Made by a program: the position numbers and the translations under genes. Shown here piece after piece: positions 17,704 through 27,409 of a DNA stretch of 64,000 bases (position 1 is the first letter of the stretch; each line of letters opens with the position of its first letter). Below the pieces are notes generated by a model. That model was not told the origin of the DNA and did not search any database. It saw nothing but the letters and a program-made list of their open reading frames with translations. Source of the stretch: Streptomyces sp. BK239 (lineage in GTDB: Bacteria; Actinomycetota; Actinomycetes; Streptomycetales; Streptomycetaceae); contig NZ_SHKS01000003.1 in NCBI RefSeq assembly GCF_004217285.1, forward strand, positions 407,169 through 471,168. The letters are read 5' to 3'.

Positions 17704-19434
17704 ATGGCTCGACACCTCATCACCAGCGCCCTTCCGTACATCAACGGGATCAAGCACCTGGGCAACATGGTGGGGTCCATGCTCCCGGCGGACGTGTACT
17801 CCCGGTACCTCCGCCAGCGCGGCCACGACGTCCTCTACATCTGCGCGACCGACGAGCACGGCACCCCCGCCGAGCTCGCCGCGAAGGAGCAGGGCCTGCC
17901 GGTCGAGGAGTTCTGCGCCCAGGCGCACGACGCCCAGAAGGCCGTCTACGACGGTTTCGCACTCGCGTTCGACTACTTCGGCCGGAGTTCCTCCCCGCAG
18001 AACGTCGAGATCACCCAGCACTTCGCCCGCCGCCTCCAGGAGAACGGCTTCATCGAGGAGCGGGCGATCCGCCAGGTGTACAGCCCGGCCGACGGCCGTT
18101 TCCTCCCGGACCGCTACGTCGAGGGCACCTGCCCCCACTGCGGCTACGACAAGGCCCGAGGCGACCAGTGCGAGAACTGCACCCGGGTGCTCGACCCCAC
18201 CGACCTGGTCGACCCGCGCTCGGCGATCAGCGGCTCCACGGACCTGGAGGTCCGCGAGACCAAGCACCTGTTCCTGCTGCAGTCCAAGCTCCAGCACGAG
18301 GTCGAGGAGTGGGTCGCCCGCCACGAGGACGACTGGCCGCAGCTGGCCTCCTCCATCGCCCGCAAGTGGCTGAACGAGGGCCTGCACGACCGCGCGATCA
18401 CCCGTGACCTGGACTGGGGCGTTCCGGTCCCGGCCGACACCTGGCCGGAGCTCGCGGCCGAGGGCAAGGTCTTCTACGTCTGGTTCGACGCCCCGATCGA
18501 GTACATCGGCGCGACGAAGGAGTGGGCGGACCAGGCCCCCGACGGCGAGACGCGGGACTGGAAGTCCTGGTGGTACGAGGCGGACGCCGGCGAGAACCCC
18601 GTCCGCTACACCGAGTTCATGGCGAAGGACAACGTCCCCTTCCACACGGTGATGTTCCCCGCCACCGAGCTGGGCGTGCGCGAGCCGTGGAAGAAGGTCG
18701 ACTACGTCAAGGCCTTCAACTGGCTGACGTACTACGGCGGGAAGTTCTCCACCTCCCAGAAGCGCGGCGTCTTCACCGACCAGGCCCTGGAGATCCTCCC
18801 CACCGACTACTGGCGCTACTTCCTGATCGCCAACGCCCCGGAGTCGGACGACTCATCCTTCACCTGGGAGCACTTCACGGCCACGGTCAACAAGGACCTG
18901 GCCGACACCCTCGGCAACTTCGTCAACCGCGTGCTGTCCTTCTCCAGGAAGCGCTTCGGCGACGACGTCCCGGCGGGCAGCGAGCCCGGCGAGGCCGAGA
19001 CGAAGCTCGGCGGGCAGATCGCCGAACTCCTCGCCGAGTACGAGTCGCAGATGGAGGCGCTGCAGTTCCGCAAGGCGGCCGCCGCCCTGCGCGCGCTGTG
19101 GTCCGCGGGCAACTCCTACCTGGAGGAGAAGGCCCCCTGGCTGGAGATCAAGACCGACAAGGACGGCGCTGCCCTCACCCTGCGCACGGCGATGAACCTG
19201 ATCCACCTCTACGCGGTCGTCTCCGAGCCCTTCATCCCGGCGACGTCGGCGGCCATGCGCCAGGCCTTCTCCCTGCCGGACGACACCGCCACCTGGGTCA
19301 CGGCGGACGAGGCCCGCGCTCTCGCCTCCGTCCCCGCCGGCACGCCCTTCACGGTCCCGCCGGTCCTCTTCGCCAAGCTCACGGACGACGACCTGGAGGA
19401 GTACAAGGAGCGCTTCGGAGGCCAGGAGGCATGA
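17704..19434 (+). CDS. metG: Methionyl-tRNA synthetase, two-knuckle type (first of a tandem pair)
   Basis: The 576-residue class I synthetase charges tRNA-Met. The nucleotide-binding signature is 'HLGN' (about residue 18) rather than HIGH, and the second signature is 'KFSTS' rather than KMSKS, as in MetRS of the archaeal/eukaryotic-like branch. A zinc domain with two Cys-x2-Cys knuckles is present ('CPHC' and 'CENC', about residues 142-160), and the anticodon-binding helical domain occupies the last ~200 residues. There is no C-terminal tRNA-binding EMAP domain. ATG 17704 has GGGAG upstream. The stop overlaps the start of a second MetRS gene (ATGA), so the two are translationally coupled. Confidence 0.95.
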   Translation: MARHLITSALPYINGIKHLGNMVGSMLPADVYSRYLRQRGHDVLYICATDEHGTPAELAAKEQGLPVEEFCAQAHDAQKAVYDGFALAFDYFGRSSSPQNVEITQHFARRLQENGFIEERAIRQVYSPADGRFLPDRYVEGTCPHCGYDKARGDQCENCTRVLDPTDLVDPRSAISGSTDLEVRETKHLFLLQSKLQHEVEEWVARHEDDWPQLASSIARKWLNEGLHDRAITRDLDWGVPVPADTWPELAAEGKVFYVWFDAPIEYIGATKEWADQAPDGETRDWKSWWYEADAGENPVRYTEFMAKDNVPFHTVMFPATELGVREPWKKVDYVKAFNWLTYYGGKFSTSQKRGVFTDQALEILPTDYWRYFLIANAPESDDSSFTWEHFTATVNKDLADTLGNFVNRVLSFSRKRFGDDVPAGSEPGEAETKLGGQIAELLAEYESQMEALQFRKAAAALRALWSAGNSYLEEKAPWLEIKTDKDGAALTLRTAMNLIHLYAVVSEPFIPATSAAMRQAFSLPDDTATWVTADEARALASVPAGTPFTVPPVLFAKLTDDDLEEYKERFGGQEA

Positions 19435-21026
19435 CGGCGTCCGGGTCGTACTACGTCACCACCCCGATCTACTACGTCAACGACGCCCCGCACCTCGGCC
19501 ACGCCTACACCACCGTCGCCGGTGACGTGCTCGCCCGCTGGCACCGCCAGCGCGGCGAGCGGGTCTGGTTCCTGACCGGCACGGACGAGCACGGCCAGAA
19601 GATCCTGCGCACCGCCGAGGCCAACGGCGTCAGCCCGCAGCAGTGGGCGGACCGGCTCGTCGAGGAGTCCTGGCGCCCCCTGTGGGAGCACCTGGAGATC
19701 GCCCACGACGATTTCATCCGCACCACGCAGAAGCGGCACACCGACCGCGTCCAGGAGTTCGTGCAGGACCTGTACGACCGGGGCGAGATCTACAAGGGCG
19801 GCTACGAGGGGCCGTACTGCGTCGGCTGCGAGGAGTACAAGCTCCCCGGCGAACTCCTCGACGGGGAAGGCGAGTTCGCGGGGCAAAAGCTCTGCCCGAT
19901 CCACCGCAGGCCCGTGGAGGTCCTCAGCGAGGAGAACTACTTCTTCAGGCTGAGCGAGTACGGCGAGCGGCTCCTCGCCCACTACGAGGCGAACCCCGGC
20001 TTCATCCAGCCGGAGTCCGCGCGCAACGAGGTCGTGAACTTCGTCCGGCGGGGGCTCCAGGACCTCTCGATCTCCCGCTCGACGTTCGACTGGGGCGTCC
20101 CGGTGCCCTGGGACCCCGAGCACGTGATCTACGTGTGGGTGGACGCGCTGCTGAACTACGCGACCGCGGCCGGCTACAACGAGAACCGGGACAAGTTCGA
20201 GTCGACCTTCCCGGCCGACGTCCACCTGGTCGGAAAGGACATCCTCCGCTTCCACGCGGTGATCTGGCCGGCGATGCTGATGGCGCAGGGCCTCCCGCTG
20301 CCCGGCAGGATCGTGGCGAACGGCTGGCTGATGGTCGGCGGCGAGAAGATGTCGAAGTCCAACCTGACCGGCATCAAACCGCAGGACCTCACCTCGCACT
20401 TCGGCGTGGACGCCTACCGCTGGTACTTCCTGCGGGCGATCGCCTTCGGCCAGGACGGCTCCTTCTCCTGGGAGGACTTCTCCGCCCGCTACACCAGTGA
20501 ACTGGCCAACGACTACGGCAACCTCGCCTCCCGGGTCGCGGCCATGGTCGGCAAGTACTTCGACGGCGTGCTGCCCGAGGCCACGGCCGACGGCCCGGCC
20601 GAGGAGGCGCTGCACGCCGCCCTCGCCCGCACGGTCACCGAGGCCGACCGCCGCATCGGCGACGAACTCGACTTCCAGGGTGGCATCCTGGCGGTCTTCG
20701 ACTTCGTCAAGCAGGTCAACGGCTACCTCACGCAGCAGCAGCCGTGGAAGGTCGCGAAGGACGGGACGCCGGCCGGCAGAGCCCGCCTCGCCACAGTCCT
20801 CTACACGGCCGCGGAGTCGCTCCGCGCGATCGCCGTGCTGCTCCATCCGGTCATGCCGGACACCTCCCGCAAGCTCTGGGACTTCCTGGGCGCCGAGCCC
20901 CCCTTGGGCCCGCTCACCGACCAGCGCGTCCAGGAGGCGGGCGCGTGGGGTCGTCTCCCCGCCGGCACGACGATCACCAAGGGGGAGATCCTCTTCCCCC
21001 GCCTGGAGGAGAAGCCCACCGCCTGA
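19431..21026 (+). CDS. metG: Second methionyl-tRNA synthetase (KMSKS type), coupled to the first
   Basis: The 531-residue protein is a full-length MetRS of the bacillus/mycobacterial style: '[15 protein letters not shown]' with an intact HxGH motif (about residues 21-24), '[11 protein letters not shown]', a single Cys knuckle plus 'CPIH', '[20 protein letters not shown]', 'EKMSKS' (about residue 305) and the helical anticodon domain. Nothing looks degraded. Its ATG at 19431 overlaps the upstream stop by four bases. The two enzymes share function but are from different MetRS subfamilies. Possible roles are housekeeping redundancy, growth-phase specialisation, or resistance to a MetRS inhibitor; the sequence alone does not decide. 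Confidence 0.93.
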   Translation: MTASGSYYVTTPIYYVNDAPHLGHAYTTVAGDVLARWHRQRGERVWFLTGTDEHGQKILRTAEANGVSPQQWADRLVEESWRPLWEHLEIAHDDFIRTTQKRHTDRVQEFVQDLYDRGEIYKGGYEGPYCVGCEEYKLPGELLDGEGEFAGQKLCPIHRRPVEVLSEENYFFRLSEYGERLLAHYEANPGFIQPESARNEVVNFVRRGLQDLSISRSTFDWGVPVPWDPEHVIYVWVDALLNYATAAGYNENRDKFESTFPADVHLVGKDILRFHAVIWPAMLMAQGLPLPGRIVANGWLMVGGEKMSKSNLTGIKPQDLTSHFGVDAYRWYFLRAIAFGQDGSFSWEDFSARYTSELANDYGNLASRVAAMVGKYFDGVLPEATADGPAEEALHAALARTVTEADRRIGDELDFQGGILAVFDFVKQVNGYLTQQQPWKVAKDGTPAGRARLATVLYTAAESLRAIAVLLHPVMPDTSRKLWDFLGAEPPLGPLTDQRVQEAGAWGRLPAGTTITKGEILFPRLEEKPTA

Positions 21027-21050
21027 CGCGAGCCGGGCGCCGCGGGCAGG

Positions 21051-21091
21051 CCCGGGGAAGCGGGTGTTCCCTCCGTCACCGCTTCCCCGGG
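21051..21091. terminator. Bidirectional hairpin terminator
   Basis: A perfect 13-bp stem (CCCGGGGAAGCGG at 21051-21063 with its complement at 21079-21091) has a 15-base loop and lies between the convergent second metG and pectate lyase genes. Confidence 0.8.
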
Positions 21092-21104
21092 AGTCGGAGG
21101 GCCG

Positions 21105-22445
21105 TCAGGAAAGGACGCCCGCGCCCGTCGTGGTCGCCAGTTCGGTCGGCAGATTCGTCGCGGGGGTGAGTCCGGCCGTCAGGGTCGGGGTCCAGTTGAC
21201 CGTCGTCTTCAGGTCCTTGGAGGAGGCGGCGTTGTAGGCGGCGACGAGGTCGGTCGCCGTGCCGTTGACGAGGTTTCCGGAGTCCTTGACCGCGCCGGTG
21301 CCGTCGCCGCTGAGCAGCTTGGCGACCTTCACGCTCGACGGGACCTTCCAGTAGTTGTTCTCCGAGACGACCTGGGCCTTGGCGCGTGAGTTGATGCTGT
21401 ACTGCACCGCGTAGCCGTTGAGAGGCGTGACGTCGTACAGGTTGTTGTAGATGTGCACCTGGCCGACCCGGGCGAGCGGGGCGCGCTGGACGATGCCCTT
21501 CCACACGTTGTGGTGGAGGGAGACGCGCAGCTTGCCGGCGGGCTCGCTGTCGCTGCTGCCGATCAGCATGGTCTTGTCGTGGCTGGTGAACTGGTTGCGG
21601 GAGACGGTCACCAGGTCGGAGCTCTTGGTGATGTCGAGTGCCCCGTCGTGGATCTGGTACTCGCGGCCGAAGTACTTCGGGTTCGCGGTGTCGAAGTGCG
21701 GGGCGTCGGTGAACGTGTTGTGGTCCGCCCACACATGGGTCGCGCCGCGCAGGGTGACGGCGTCGTAGTTGCTGTTCCAGTTGCCGTCGTCGCCGTCGGT
21801 CGGGTCCCACTGGGGGAAGCAGTCCTCGGTCGCGGCGAAGGTGAGGTTGCGGACGATGACGTTGTCCACGCCCTGGATCTGGAGCATGGCCCCGGTGAGA
21901 CCGGCGCCGGTGCCGGGCACGCCCACGATCGTGGTGTTGGCGGGCACCTTGAGGACGACGTTCTTGGCCTGCTTGGTCTGCGCCGCGACGCGGGCCGTCT
22001 CCTGGGCGCCGGAGGGCAGCTTGGAGCGGCCGTAGGTGGCGGGGTCGAAGGCCTTCAGGTAGGCGGAGAGCGAGTAGCCGGTGCCGGACGCGTAGTCGGC
22101 GCACGTCAGCTTCTTGCCCGAGTCGTCGGTGTTGGCGTCGATCGTGCCCTTGACCTTGATGATCCGGGGCGTGGTGTCGGACGCCGAACCGAGCGCCTTC
22201 ACCAGCTCGGCGCGGGTGGACACGGTGAAGGTGTGCGCGGCGTCGGCCTTGCTGCCGCCGGTCGTCCCCGTCCCCGAGGACGCCCAGCCGTCCTTGGCGG
22301 CGAGCGTCTGGTGGTACAGGTCCACGGTCCCGGCGTTGGCGTTCGCCACGAGCACCCCGGCCCCGGCCGCGGCGGCCACGAAGGCGGCGGACACGGCGAG
22401 AACACGACGCTTGCGAAGAGACCGTCGGTGGGAGGGAGCTGCCAC
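21105..22445 (-). CDS. Secreted pectate lyase (polysaccharide lyase family 1)
   Basis: The 446-residue protein has a signal peptide (basic run 'RRSLRKRR', then Ala-rich hydrophobic core ending 'NANAG') and a PL1 parallel beta-helix. It cleaves polygalacturonate by beta-elimination, calcium-dependent, outside the cell. Family marks are 'VWADHNTFTDAPHFD', the calcium-site region 'DGALDITKSSDLVTVSRNQF', 'HHNVWKGI' and the catalytic Arg segment 'RAPLARVGQVHIYNN' (RxPxxR). GTG 22445 is preceded by an AAGGA element. No transporter or regulator of pectin use is adjacent. Confidence 0.93.
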   Translation of the reverse strand: MAAPSHRRSLRKRRVLAVSAAFVAAAAGAGVLVANANAGTVDLYHQTLAAKDGWASSGTGTTGGSKADAAHTFTVSTRAELVKALGSASDTTPRIIKVKGTIDANTDDSGKKLTCADYASGTGYSLSAYLKAFDPATYGRSKLPSGAQETARVAAQTKQAKNVVLKVPANTTIVGVPGTGAGLTGAMLQIQGVDNVIVRNLTFAATEDCFPQWDPTDGDDGNWNSNYDAVTLRGATHVWADHNTFTDAPHFDTANPKYFGREYQIHDGALDITKSSDLVTVSRNQFTSHDKTMLIGSSDSEPAGKLRVSLHHNVWKGIVQRAPLARVGQVHIYNNLYDVTPLNGYAVQYSINSRAKAQVVSENNYWKVPSSVKVAKLLSGDGTGAVKDSGNLVNGTATDLVAAYNAASSKDLKTTVNWTPTLTAGLTPATNLPTELATTTGAGVLS

Positions 22446-22717
22446 GGGTGAATCCTTACGAGAGGAAGCGGTTACGCCCTCTCAGTGGCCACCACATCGA
22501 CAGAAGTTGCCGCCCCGTCGGATTTTTTTGCGCGGCGCAGACCTGGTGGCCCTGCCGGCGGAGTCGTCCGGCACGTCCGTCACCCTGTGGAACCCGGTGA
22601 CACGGGGGACGTCCACCGTCACCTCCACCACCTAGAAGGCCGACCTGTCAGAAACGTGGGGACGGGCTGTGCCGTTCCATGGATCTGTGCCGTCTCGGTG
22701 CCGCGCCGTCTCATGGG

Positions 22718-23095
22718 TCAGCGGTCCACGGGCGCGGTGGCCGACGCCAGGGCCAGATCGGCGCGTGCCCGGCGCAGATGTTCCAGCCCTTCCCTGGCCG
22801 TTTGTGTGACCTCCTCGTACTGAGCCGCCGTACGCGCGCTCGCCAGCAGCGCCCGGGCCCGCCGGTGGCATTCCGCCGCGCTGGTCAGCGCCCCCGCCGC
22901 CCCCTCGTCCGCGTCCTCCCAGGTCCGCGGGTCGGGTGGGGTCATGCCCCCGCCGAGCCGGACGAGCCAGTGGTTCGCCTCCGCCTCGGCGTCCAGGCCG
23001 GACGGGCGAAGGACCCGACGGCCGCGTCGCCGGACGACGATCCCGGCGACCGCTCCCGCGATCAGCAGCACCGAGAGCGTGATCGTGAACCCCAT
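22718..23095 (-). CDS. Small membrane-anchored protein of unknown function
   Basis: The 125-residue protein has one N-terminal membrane helix (residues ~3-21, 'FTITLSVLLIAGAVAGIVV') followed by a basic stop-transfer run 'RRRGRR' and a soluble helical domain with conserved-looking 'AAECHRRARALLASA' and 'REGLEHLRRARADLA'. ATG 23095 has GGGAGGGAAG 10-18 bases upstream. No family is recognised. The 270 bases between this gene and the pectate lyase start hold no complete gene, only a short open stretch discussed in the findings. Confidence 0.75.
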   Translation of the reverse strand: MGFTITLSVLLIAGAVAGIVVRRRGRRVLRPSGLDAEAEANHWLVRLGGGMTPPDPRTWEDADEGAAGALTSAAECHRRARALLASARTAAQYEEVTQTAREGLEHLRRARADLALASATAPVDR

Positions 23096-23228
23096 GGCTG
23101 TGGCTTCCCTCCCTGCCCCGCCGGCCCGCGCCGGCCCCGCCCTCCATGGAACGGCAGGCCGCTGTGGGCGTCCTCCGTGATTCCTGTGCGCCCCCGGTGA
23201 GAGGAAGGCGACCTTTGCCCACCCATGC

Positions 23229-23268
23229 GAAAGGGACCTGGAACCGACGTCGGTTCCAGGTCCCTTTC
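23229..23268. terminator. Perfect 20-bp palindromic terminator of aspS
   Basis: The two 20-base arms (23229-23248 and 23249-23268) are exactly complementary with no separate loop. The hairpin follows the aspS stop by 33 bases. Confidence 0.85.
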
Positions 23269-23300
23269 CAGGTCAGCGCCTCGCGCTCGCCGGCTGCGCC

Positions 23301-25064
23301 TTACTTCGGCTGCGGCTTGCGCACGCTCAGGTGCAGCTCACGCAGCCGCGCCTCCTCCAGCTCCGTCGGCGCGCCCATCATCAGGTCCTGGGCGTTGCCG
23401 TTGAGCGGGAAGGCGATCGTCTCGCGGATGTTGGGCTCGTCGGCCAGCAGCATCACGATGCGGTCGACGCCGGGGGCGATGCCACCGTGCGGCGGGGCGC
23501 CGAAGCGGAGCGCGCGCAGCATGCCGGCGAACTCGCGCTCGACGGTCTCCTCGTCATAGCCGGCGATGCCGAACGCCTTGAGCATGATGTCCGGCTCGTG
23601 GTTCCGGATCGCGCCGGAGGACAGCTCGACGCCGTTGCAGACGATGTCGTACTGCCAGGCCAGGACGTCCAGCGGGTCCTGGTTCTCCAGGGCGTCCATG
23701 CCACCCTGGGGCATGGAGAAGGGGTTGTGCGAGAAGTCGATCCGGCCGGTCTCCTCGTCCTTCTCGAACATCGGGAAGTCGACGATCCAGCAGAAGCGGA
23801 AGACGTTCTCCTCGAAGTGGCCGGAGCGCTTCGCGGCCTCGACGCGCACCGCGCCCATGATCTTGGAGACCTCGTCGAACTCGCCCGCACCGAAGAACAC
23901 GGCGTGCCCGGCGGCCAGCGACAGGCGCTTGGTCAGCTCGGCGACGTTCTCCTCGGTGAGGAACTTCGCGATCGGGCCGGACAGCGAACCGTCCTCGGCG
24001 ACCCGCACCCACGCCAGGCCCTTCGCACCCTGCGAGACGGCGTAGTCGCCGAGCTGGTCGAAGAACTTGCGGGGCTGGTCCTGCACCGCGGGCACGGCCA
24101 GCGCGCGCACGTGCTTGCCTGCGAAGGCCTTGAACTCCGAGCCCTCGAAGACATCGGTGATGTCCACCAGCTCCAGCTGGGCGCGCAGGTCCGGCTTGTC
24201 GGAGCCGTACTTCAGCATCGCCTCACGGAACGGGATCCGCGGGAAGGGGGAGGTGACCTCACGGCCGTTGCCGAACTCCGTGAACAGCTCGGTCATCAGC
24301 TTCTCGATCGGCTGGAAGACGTCCTCCTGCTCGACGAAGCTCATCTCGACGTCGAGCTGGTAGAACTCGCCCGGCGAGCGGTCCGCGCGGGCGTCCTCGT
24401 CACGGAAGCAGGGCGCGATCTGGAAGTAGCGGTCGAAGCCGGAGATCATCAGCAGCTGCTTGAACTGCTGCGGGGCCTGCGGAAGGGCGTAGAACCGGCC
24501 CGGGTGCAGCCGGGAGGGGACCACGAAGTCACGCGCGCCCTCGGGGGAGGTCGCGGTGAGGATCGGGGTCGCCATCTCGTTGAAGCCGAGGGCCACCATC
24601 TTGTGGCGGATGGCGGAGACGACCGCCGTGCGCAGCATGATGTTGCGGTGCATGCGCTCGCGGCGCAGGTCCAGGAAGCGGTACTCCAGGCGCCGCTCCT
24701 CGTTGACGCCGTCCTCGGCATTGATCGTGAAGGGGAGCGGCTGGGCGGCGCCGAGCAGCTCCACCTCGCCGACCTCGACCTCGACCTCACCGGTGGGCAG
24801 GTCGGGGTTGACGTTCTCCGCGCCACGGGAGACGACCTTGCCGTCGACGCGGACGGTCGACTCCTTGGTCAGCCGGTCGAGGGCGTCGTAGGCGGGCGTC
24901 CCGGGACGGGCCACCAGCTGAGTGATGCCGTAGTGATCGCGGAGATCGATGAAGAGGATGCCGCCCAGGTCGCGCCGATTGTGCAGCCAGCCACTCAGCC
25001 GGACGTCGGTGCCGACGTCAGAGGCGCGGAGCTCGCCGCAGGTGTGGGACCTGTACCGATGCAT
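23301..25064 (-). CDS. aspS: Aspartyl-tRNA synthetase
   Basis: The 587-residue class II synthetase charges tRNA-Asp (and possibly tRNA-Asn, if non-discriminating). An N-terminal OB-fold anticodon domain (residues ~1-110, 'LSGWLHNRRDLGGILFIDLRD') is followed by the catalytic core with the bacterial GAD insertion. Motif 2 is 'FRDEDARADRSPGEFYQLD' and motif 3 is 'GIAPGVDRIVMLL'. Length matches the bacterial type. ATG 25064 yields the standard 'MHRYRSHTCGELRASDVG' start. The gene is divergent from the PAS/SpoIIE phosphatase gene, and the promoter region contains a parS site. Confidence 0.97.
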   Translation of the reverse strand: MHRYRSHTCGELRASDVGTDVRLSGWLHNRRDLGGILFIDLRDHYGITQLVARPGTPAYDALDRLTKESTVRVDGKVVSRGAENVNPDLPTGEVEVEVGEVELLGAAQPLPFTINAEDGVNEERRLEYRFLDLRRERMHRNIMLRTAVVSAIRHKMVALGFNEMATPILTATSPEGARDFVVPSRLHPGRFYALPQAPQQFKQLLMISGFDRYFQIAPCFRDEDARADRSPGEFYQLDVEMSFVEQEDVFQPIEKLMTELFTEFGNGREVTSPFPRIPFREAMLKYGSDKPDLRAQLELVDITDVFEGSEFKAFAGKHVRALAVPAVQDQPRKFFDQLGDYAVSQGAKGLAWVRVAEDGSLSGPIAKFLTEENVAELTKRLSLAAGHAVFFGAGEFDEVSKIMGAVRVEAAKRSGHFEENVFRFCWIVDFPMFEKDEETGRIDFSHNPFSMPQGGMDALENQDPLDVLAWQYDIVCNGVELSSGAIRNHEPDIMLKAFGIAGYDEETVEREFAGMLRALRFGAPPHGGIAPGVDRIVMLLADEPNIRETIAFPLNGNAQDLMMGAPTELEEARLRELHLSVRKPQPK

Positions 25065-25124
25065 CGTCGTTCATCCAGTCTTCGCGGATCGGGGGCTGTG
25101 TCGCGATCTGTGCCGCGGTCACGT

Positions 25125-25138
25125 GTTTCACGTGAAAC
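25125..25138. promoter_or_regulatory. parS site (ParB-binding)
   Basis: Exact 14-bp palindrome GTTTCACGTGAAAC in the aspS/phosphatase intergenic region, identical to the canonical Streptomyces parS. ParB loads here as part of chromosome segregation; such sites cluster around oriC. Confidence 0.92.
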
Positions 25139-25246
25139 AACCCCCAGCGTACCGGGCGGCCCACGGTCGGCTCCCCTCCATTCCCCGCGGGGTGATCGGT
25201 CGGTGAACAGTGGCACGCTTCGATCGCCTGTTCTTAAAGTAGGTCA

Positions 25247-27409
25247 ATGCGCACTGGCGAGCCTCTGCCCGCCGTGGGAGAGGTCCTCGCCTCCCTCGCG
25301 ACCGGCCTGTGGCACTGGAGCACGGCCACCGGGCTGGTCACCGTCGACGCCGAGGCGGCCAGGCTGCTCGGCCTGCCCGCCGAGGAGGCCGTCCTCACGG
25401 AGGCCCAGGCCCGGGCCCGGATGCACCCCGTCGACTGGAACGAGATCACCGGCGTGGTCCAGCTCGCCGTCGCCGAGGGAACTCTCGCCGAGGTGCGCAT
25501 CCGGATCATGGACGATCAGGGGCGGGTCGTCCGGGTGGCCCGCAGCCGTTCCAAGCCGTCGTTCGACCCGGAGCTGCAGGCTTACGAACTGATCGGCACC
25601 CTCCAGGAGGTCACCGAGCCCCGGCCCGGCACCCCCGCCGGACGCACCGCCGTCACCGGCGACTGGCGGCGCTCCCGGGAGGCGTTCCTGCTGGACGCCG
25701 GCCGTGCGCTCGCCGAGGCACGCTCCACGGAAGAGGTGCTGCGGGTCGCGGCGGCGCTGTCGATGCCCGGCTTCTCACCGGACGGACTGGCCGTCTTCGG
25801 CGTCGAGGGCGACCGGCTGACGGTGATAGGGCACCACGGGCAGAAGGAGCGCGAAGAGGACCCGTTCACCCAGATGTCGCTCCAGACCGACTATCCGGCG
25901 GCGGAGGTGGTCCGCACCGGCCGGGCCGTGTATCTGTCCTCGCCCGGTCAGTACAAGGAGCGCTATCCGCTGACCTGGCCGCTGGCCTCCCACTTCGGCC
26001 GCCAGTCCTGGGCGTTCCTGCCGCTGACGGTGGCCGGCCGCACGATGGGCGCCTGGATGGCGGCGTTCACCTACCCGGTGGCGTTCACTCCCGACGAGCG
26101 GTCCGTGCTCACGACCGTGGCCCGGATGCTCGCCCAAGCCCTGACCAGGGCCGGCGCCGCCGAGACCCAGCGCGAGCTGACCGACGGGCTGCAGCGCTCC
26201 ATGCTGCCCACGCTCGGCCCGGAGATCCCGGGCATGACCCTCGCCGCCCGCTACATCCCGACCGGCGGCGGCCTCCAGGTCGGCGGCGACTGGTACGACG
26301 TGATCCCGCTGCCGGGAGGCGCCTCCCGCACGCCGTCCGAGGGCGGCCGTTTCGCCCTGGTCATCGGCGACGTCCAGGGTCATGACGTACGCGCCGCCGG
26401 CCTGATGGGACAGCTGCGCATAGCGCTGCGGGCCTACGCATCCGAGGGCCACCGCCCCGACGCCGTCCTCTCCCGCGCCTCCCGCTTCTTCCACGGTCTC
26501 ACCCACACCGGCGACGCCGACGCACCCGCCGATCCCCGCTTCGCGACCTGCCTCTATGTGGAGGTCGACCCGGTGACCGGGATCCTGGAGACCGCCCGGG
26601 CCGGCCATCTCGACCCGGCGGTCCGGATGACCGACGGCACCGTCCTGGTCCGGGCCACGGCCGGCGGGCTCCCGCTGGGCATCGACCCCGACTCCGACTA
26701 CCCCACCACCCGGATCGCCCTGGAGCCCGGCGAGGCGCTGATGCTGTGCACCGACGGTCTGCTGGAGACCGGCGGACACGACCTCGACACCGGCTGGGGC
26801 CGGGTCCGCAAGACACTGGAGGCGCACGAGGGCGACCTGGAGGAACTGGCCGACGCGCTGGTCCAGGCCGTGCACGGCCCCTCGTCGCACCACACCACCG
26901 GCCCGCTGGCCGACCGCCGCGAGGACGACATCGCCGTCCTCCTCCTCTCCCGGCACGCCTCGCCCGCGCGGCCGTCCGGGCGGCGGACCATGCTGACCGT
27001 CGCCCAGGCCGAGCCCGAGCGGGTCGCCGAGGCCAGGCAGCAACTACGCGAGCTGCTGCACGACTGGCCCTGCGCCGACCAGGTCGACTCGGCGGTCCTG
27101 CTGGTGTCCGAGACGTTGACCAACGTGCTCGTGCACACGGACGCCGACGCGCTGCTCGTCGCCGAGGTCACCGGTCCGCCCGGCGGACGCCGTATCCGCA
27201 TCGAGGTCACCGACACCAGCGACGACCTGCCCCACAAACGCAGCCCCGGCGAGCTGGCGTCCTCGGGCCGCGGCCTGATCCTCATCGAACTGCTCGCGAA
27301 CGCGTGGGGGGTGTCACCGCGCGGCCAGGGCAAGAGCATCTGGTTCGAGCTCTACGAGCCCTCCGCTGACGGGGTTCCCGGCGCTCCGGCCTCCGGGGGA
27401 GCGGTGTAG
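25247..27409 (+). CDS. PAS-GAF-SpoIIE phosphatase-HATPase signalling protein
   Basis: The 720-residue cytoplasmic protein has a PAS-like sensor (about residues 10-115), a GAF domain (about 150-305), a SpoIIE/RsbU PP2C phosphatase (about 330-560, 'VGGDWYDV', 'VIGDVQGHD', 'MLCTDGLLE', 'REDDIAVLLL') and a C-terminal GHKL ATPase of the anti-sigma kinase type (about 585-705, 'LVSETLTNVLVHT' and 'GRGLILIELLANAWG'). It therefore carries both the kinase and the phosphatase of a partner-switching module, acting on an anti-anti-sigma factor encoded elsewhere. ATG 25247 has a weak AGTAGGT site. The 3' end overlaps the convergent transporter gene by 58 bases. Confidence 0.92.
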   Translation: MRTGEPLPAVGEVLASLATGLWHWSTATGLVTVDAEAARLLGLPAEEAVLTEAQARARMHPVDWNEITGVVQLAVAEGTLAEVRIRIMDDQGRVVRVARSRSKPSFDPELQAYELIGTLQEVTEPRPGTPAGRTAVTGDWRRSREAFLLDAGRALAEARSTEEVLRVAAALSMPGFSPDGLAVFGVEGDRLTVIGHHGQKEREEDPFTQMSLQTDYPAAEVVRTGRAVYLSSPGQYKERYPLTWPLASHFGRQSWAFLPLTVAGRTMGAWMAAFTYPVAFTPDERSVLTTVARMLAQALTRAGAAETQRELTDGLQRSMLPTLGPEIPGMTLAARYIPTGGGLQVGGDWYDVIPLPGGASRTPSEGGRFALVIGDVQGHDVRAAGLMGQLRIALRAYASEGHRPDAVLSRASRFFHGLTHTGDADAPADPRFATCLYVEVDPVTGILETARAGHLDPAVRMTDGTVLVRATAGGLPLGIDPDSDYPTTRIALEPGEALMLCTDGLLETGGHDLDTGWGRVRKTLEAHEGDLEELADALVQAVHGPSSHHTTGPLADRREDDIAVLLLSRHASPARPSGRRTMLTVAQAEPERVAEARQQLRELLHDWPCADQVDSAVLLVSETLTNVLVHTDADALLVAEVTGPPGGRRIRIEVTDTSDDLPHKRSPGELASSGRGLILIELLANAWGVSPRGQGKSIWFELYEPSADGVPGAPASGGAV

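Noticed and set aside
19431..21026. Second MetRS as a pseudogene
   Set aside because: Both catalytic signatures, full length, a coupled start and a terminator are intact.
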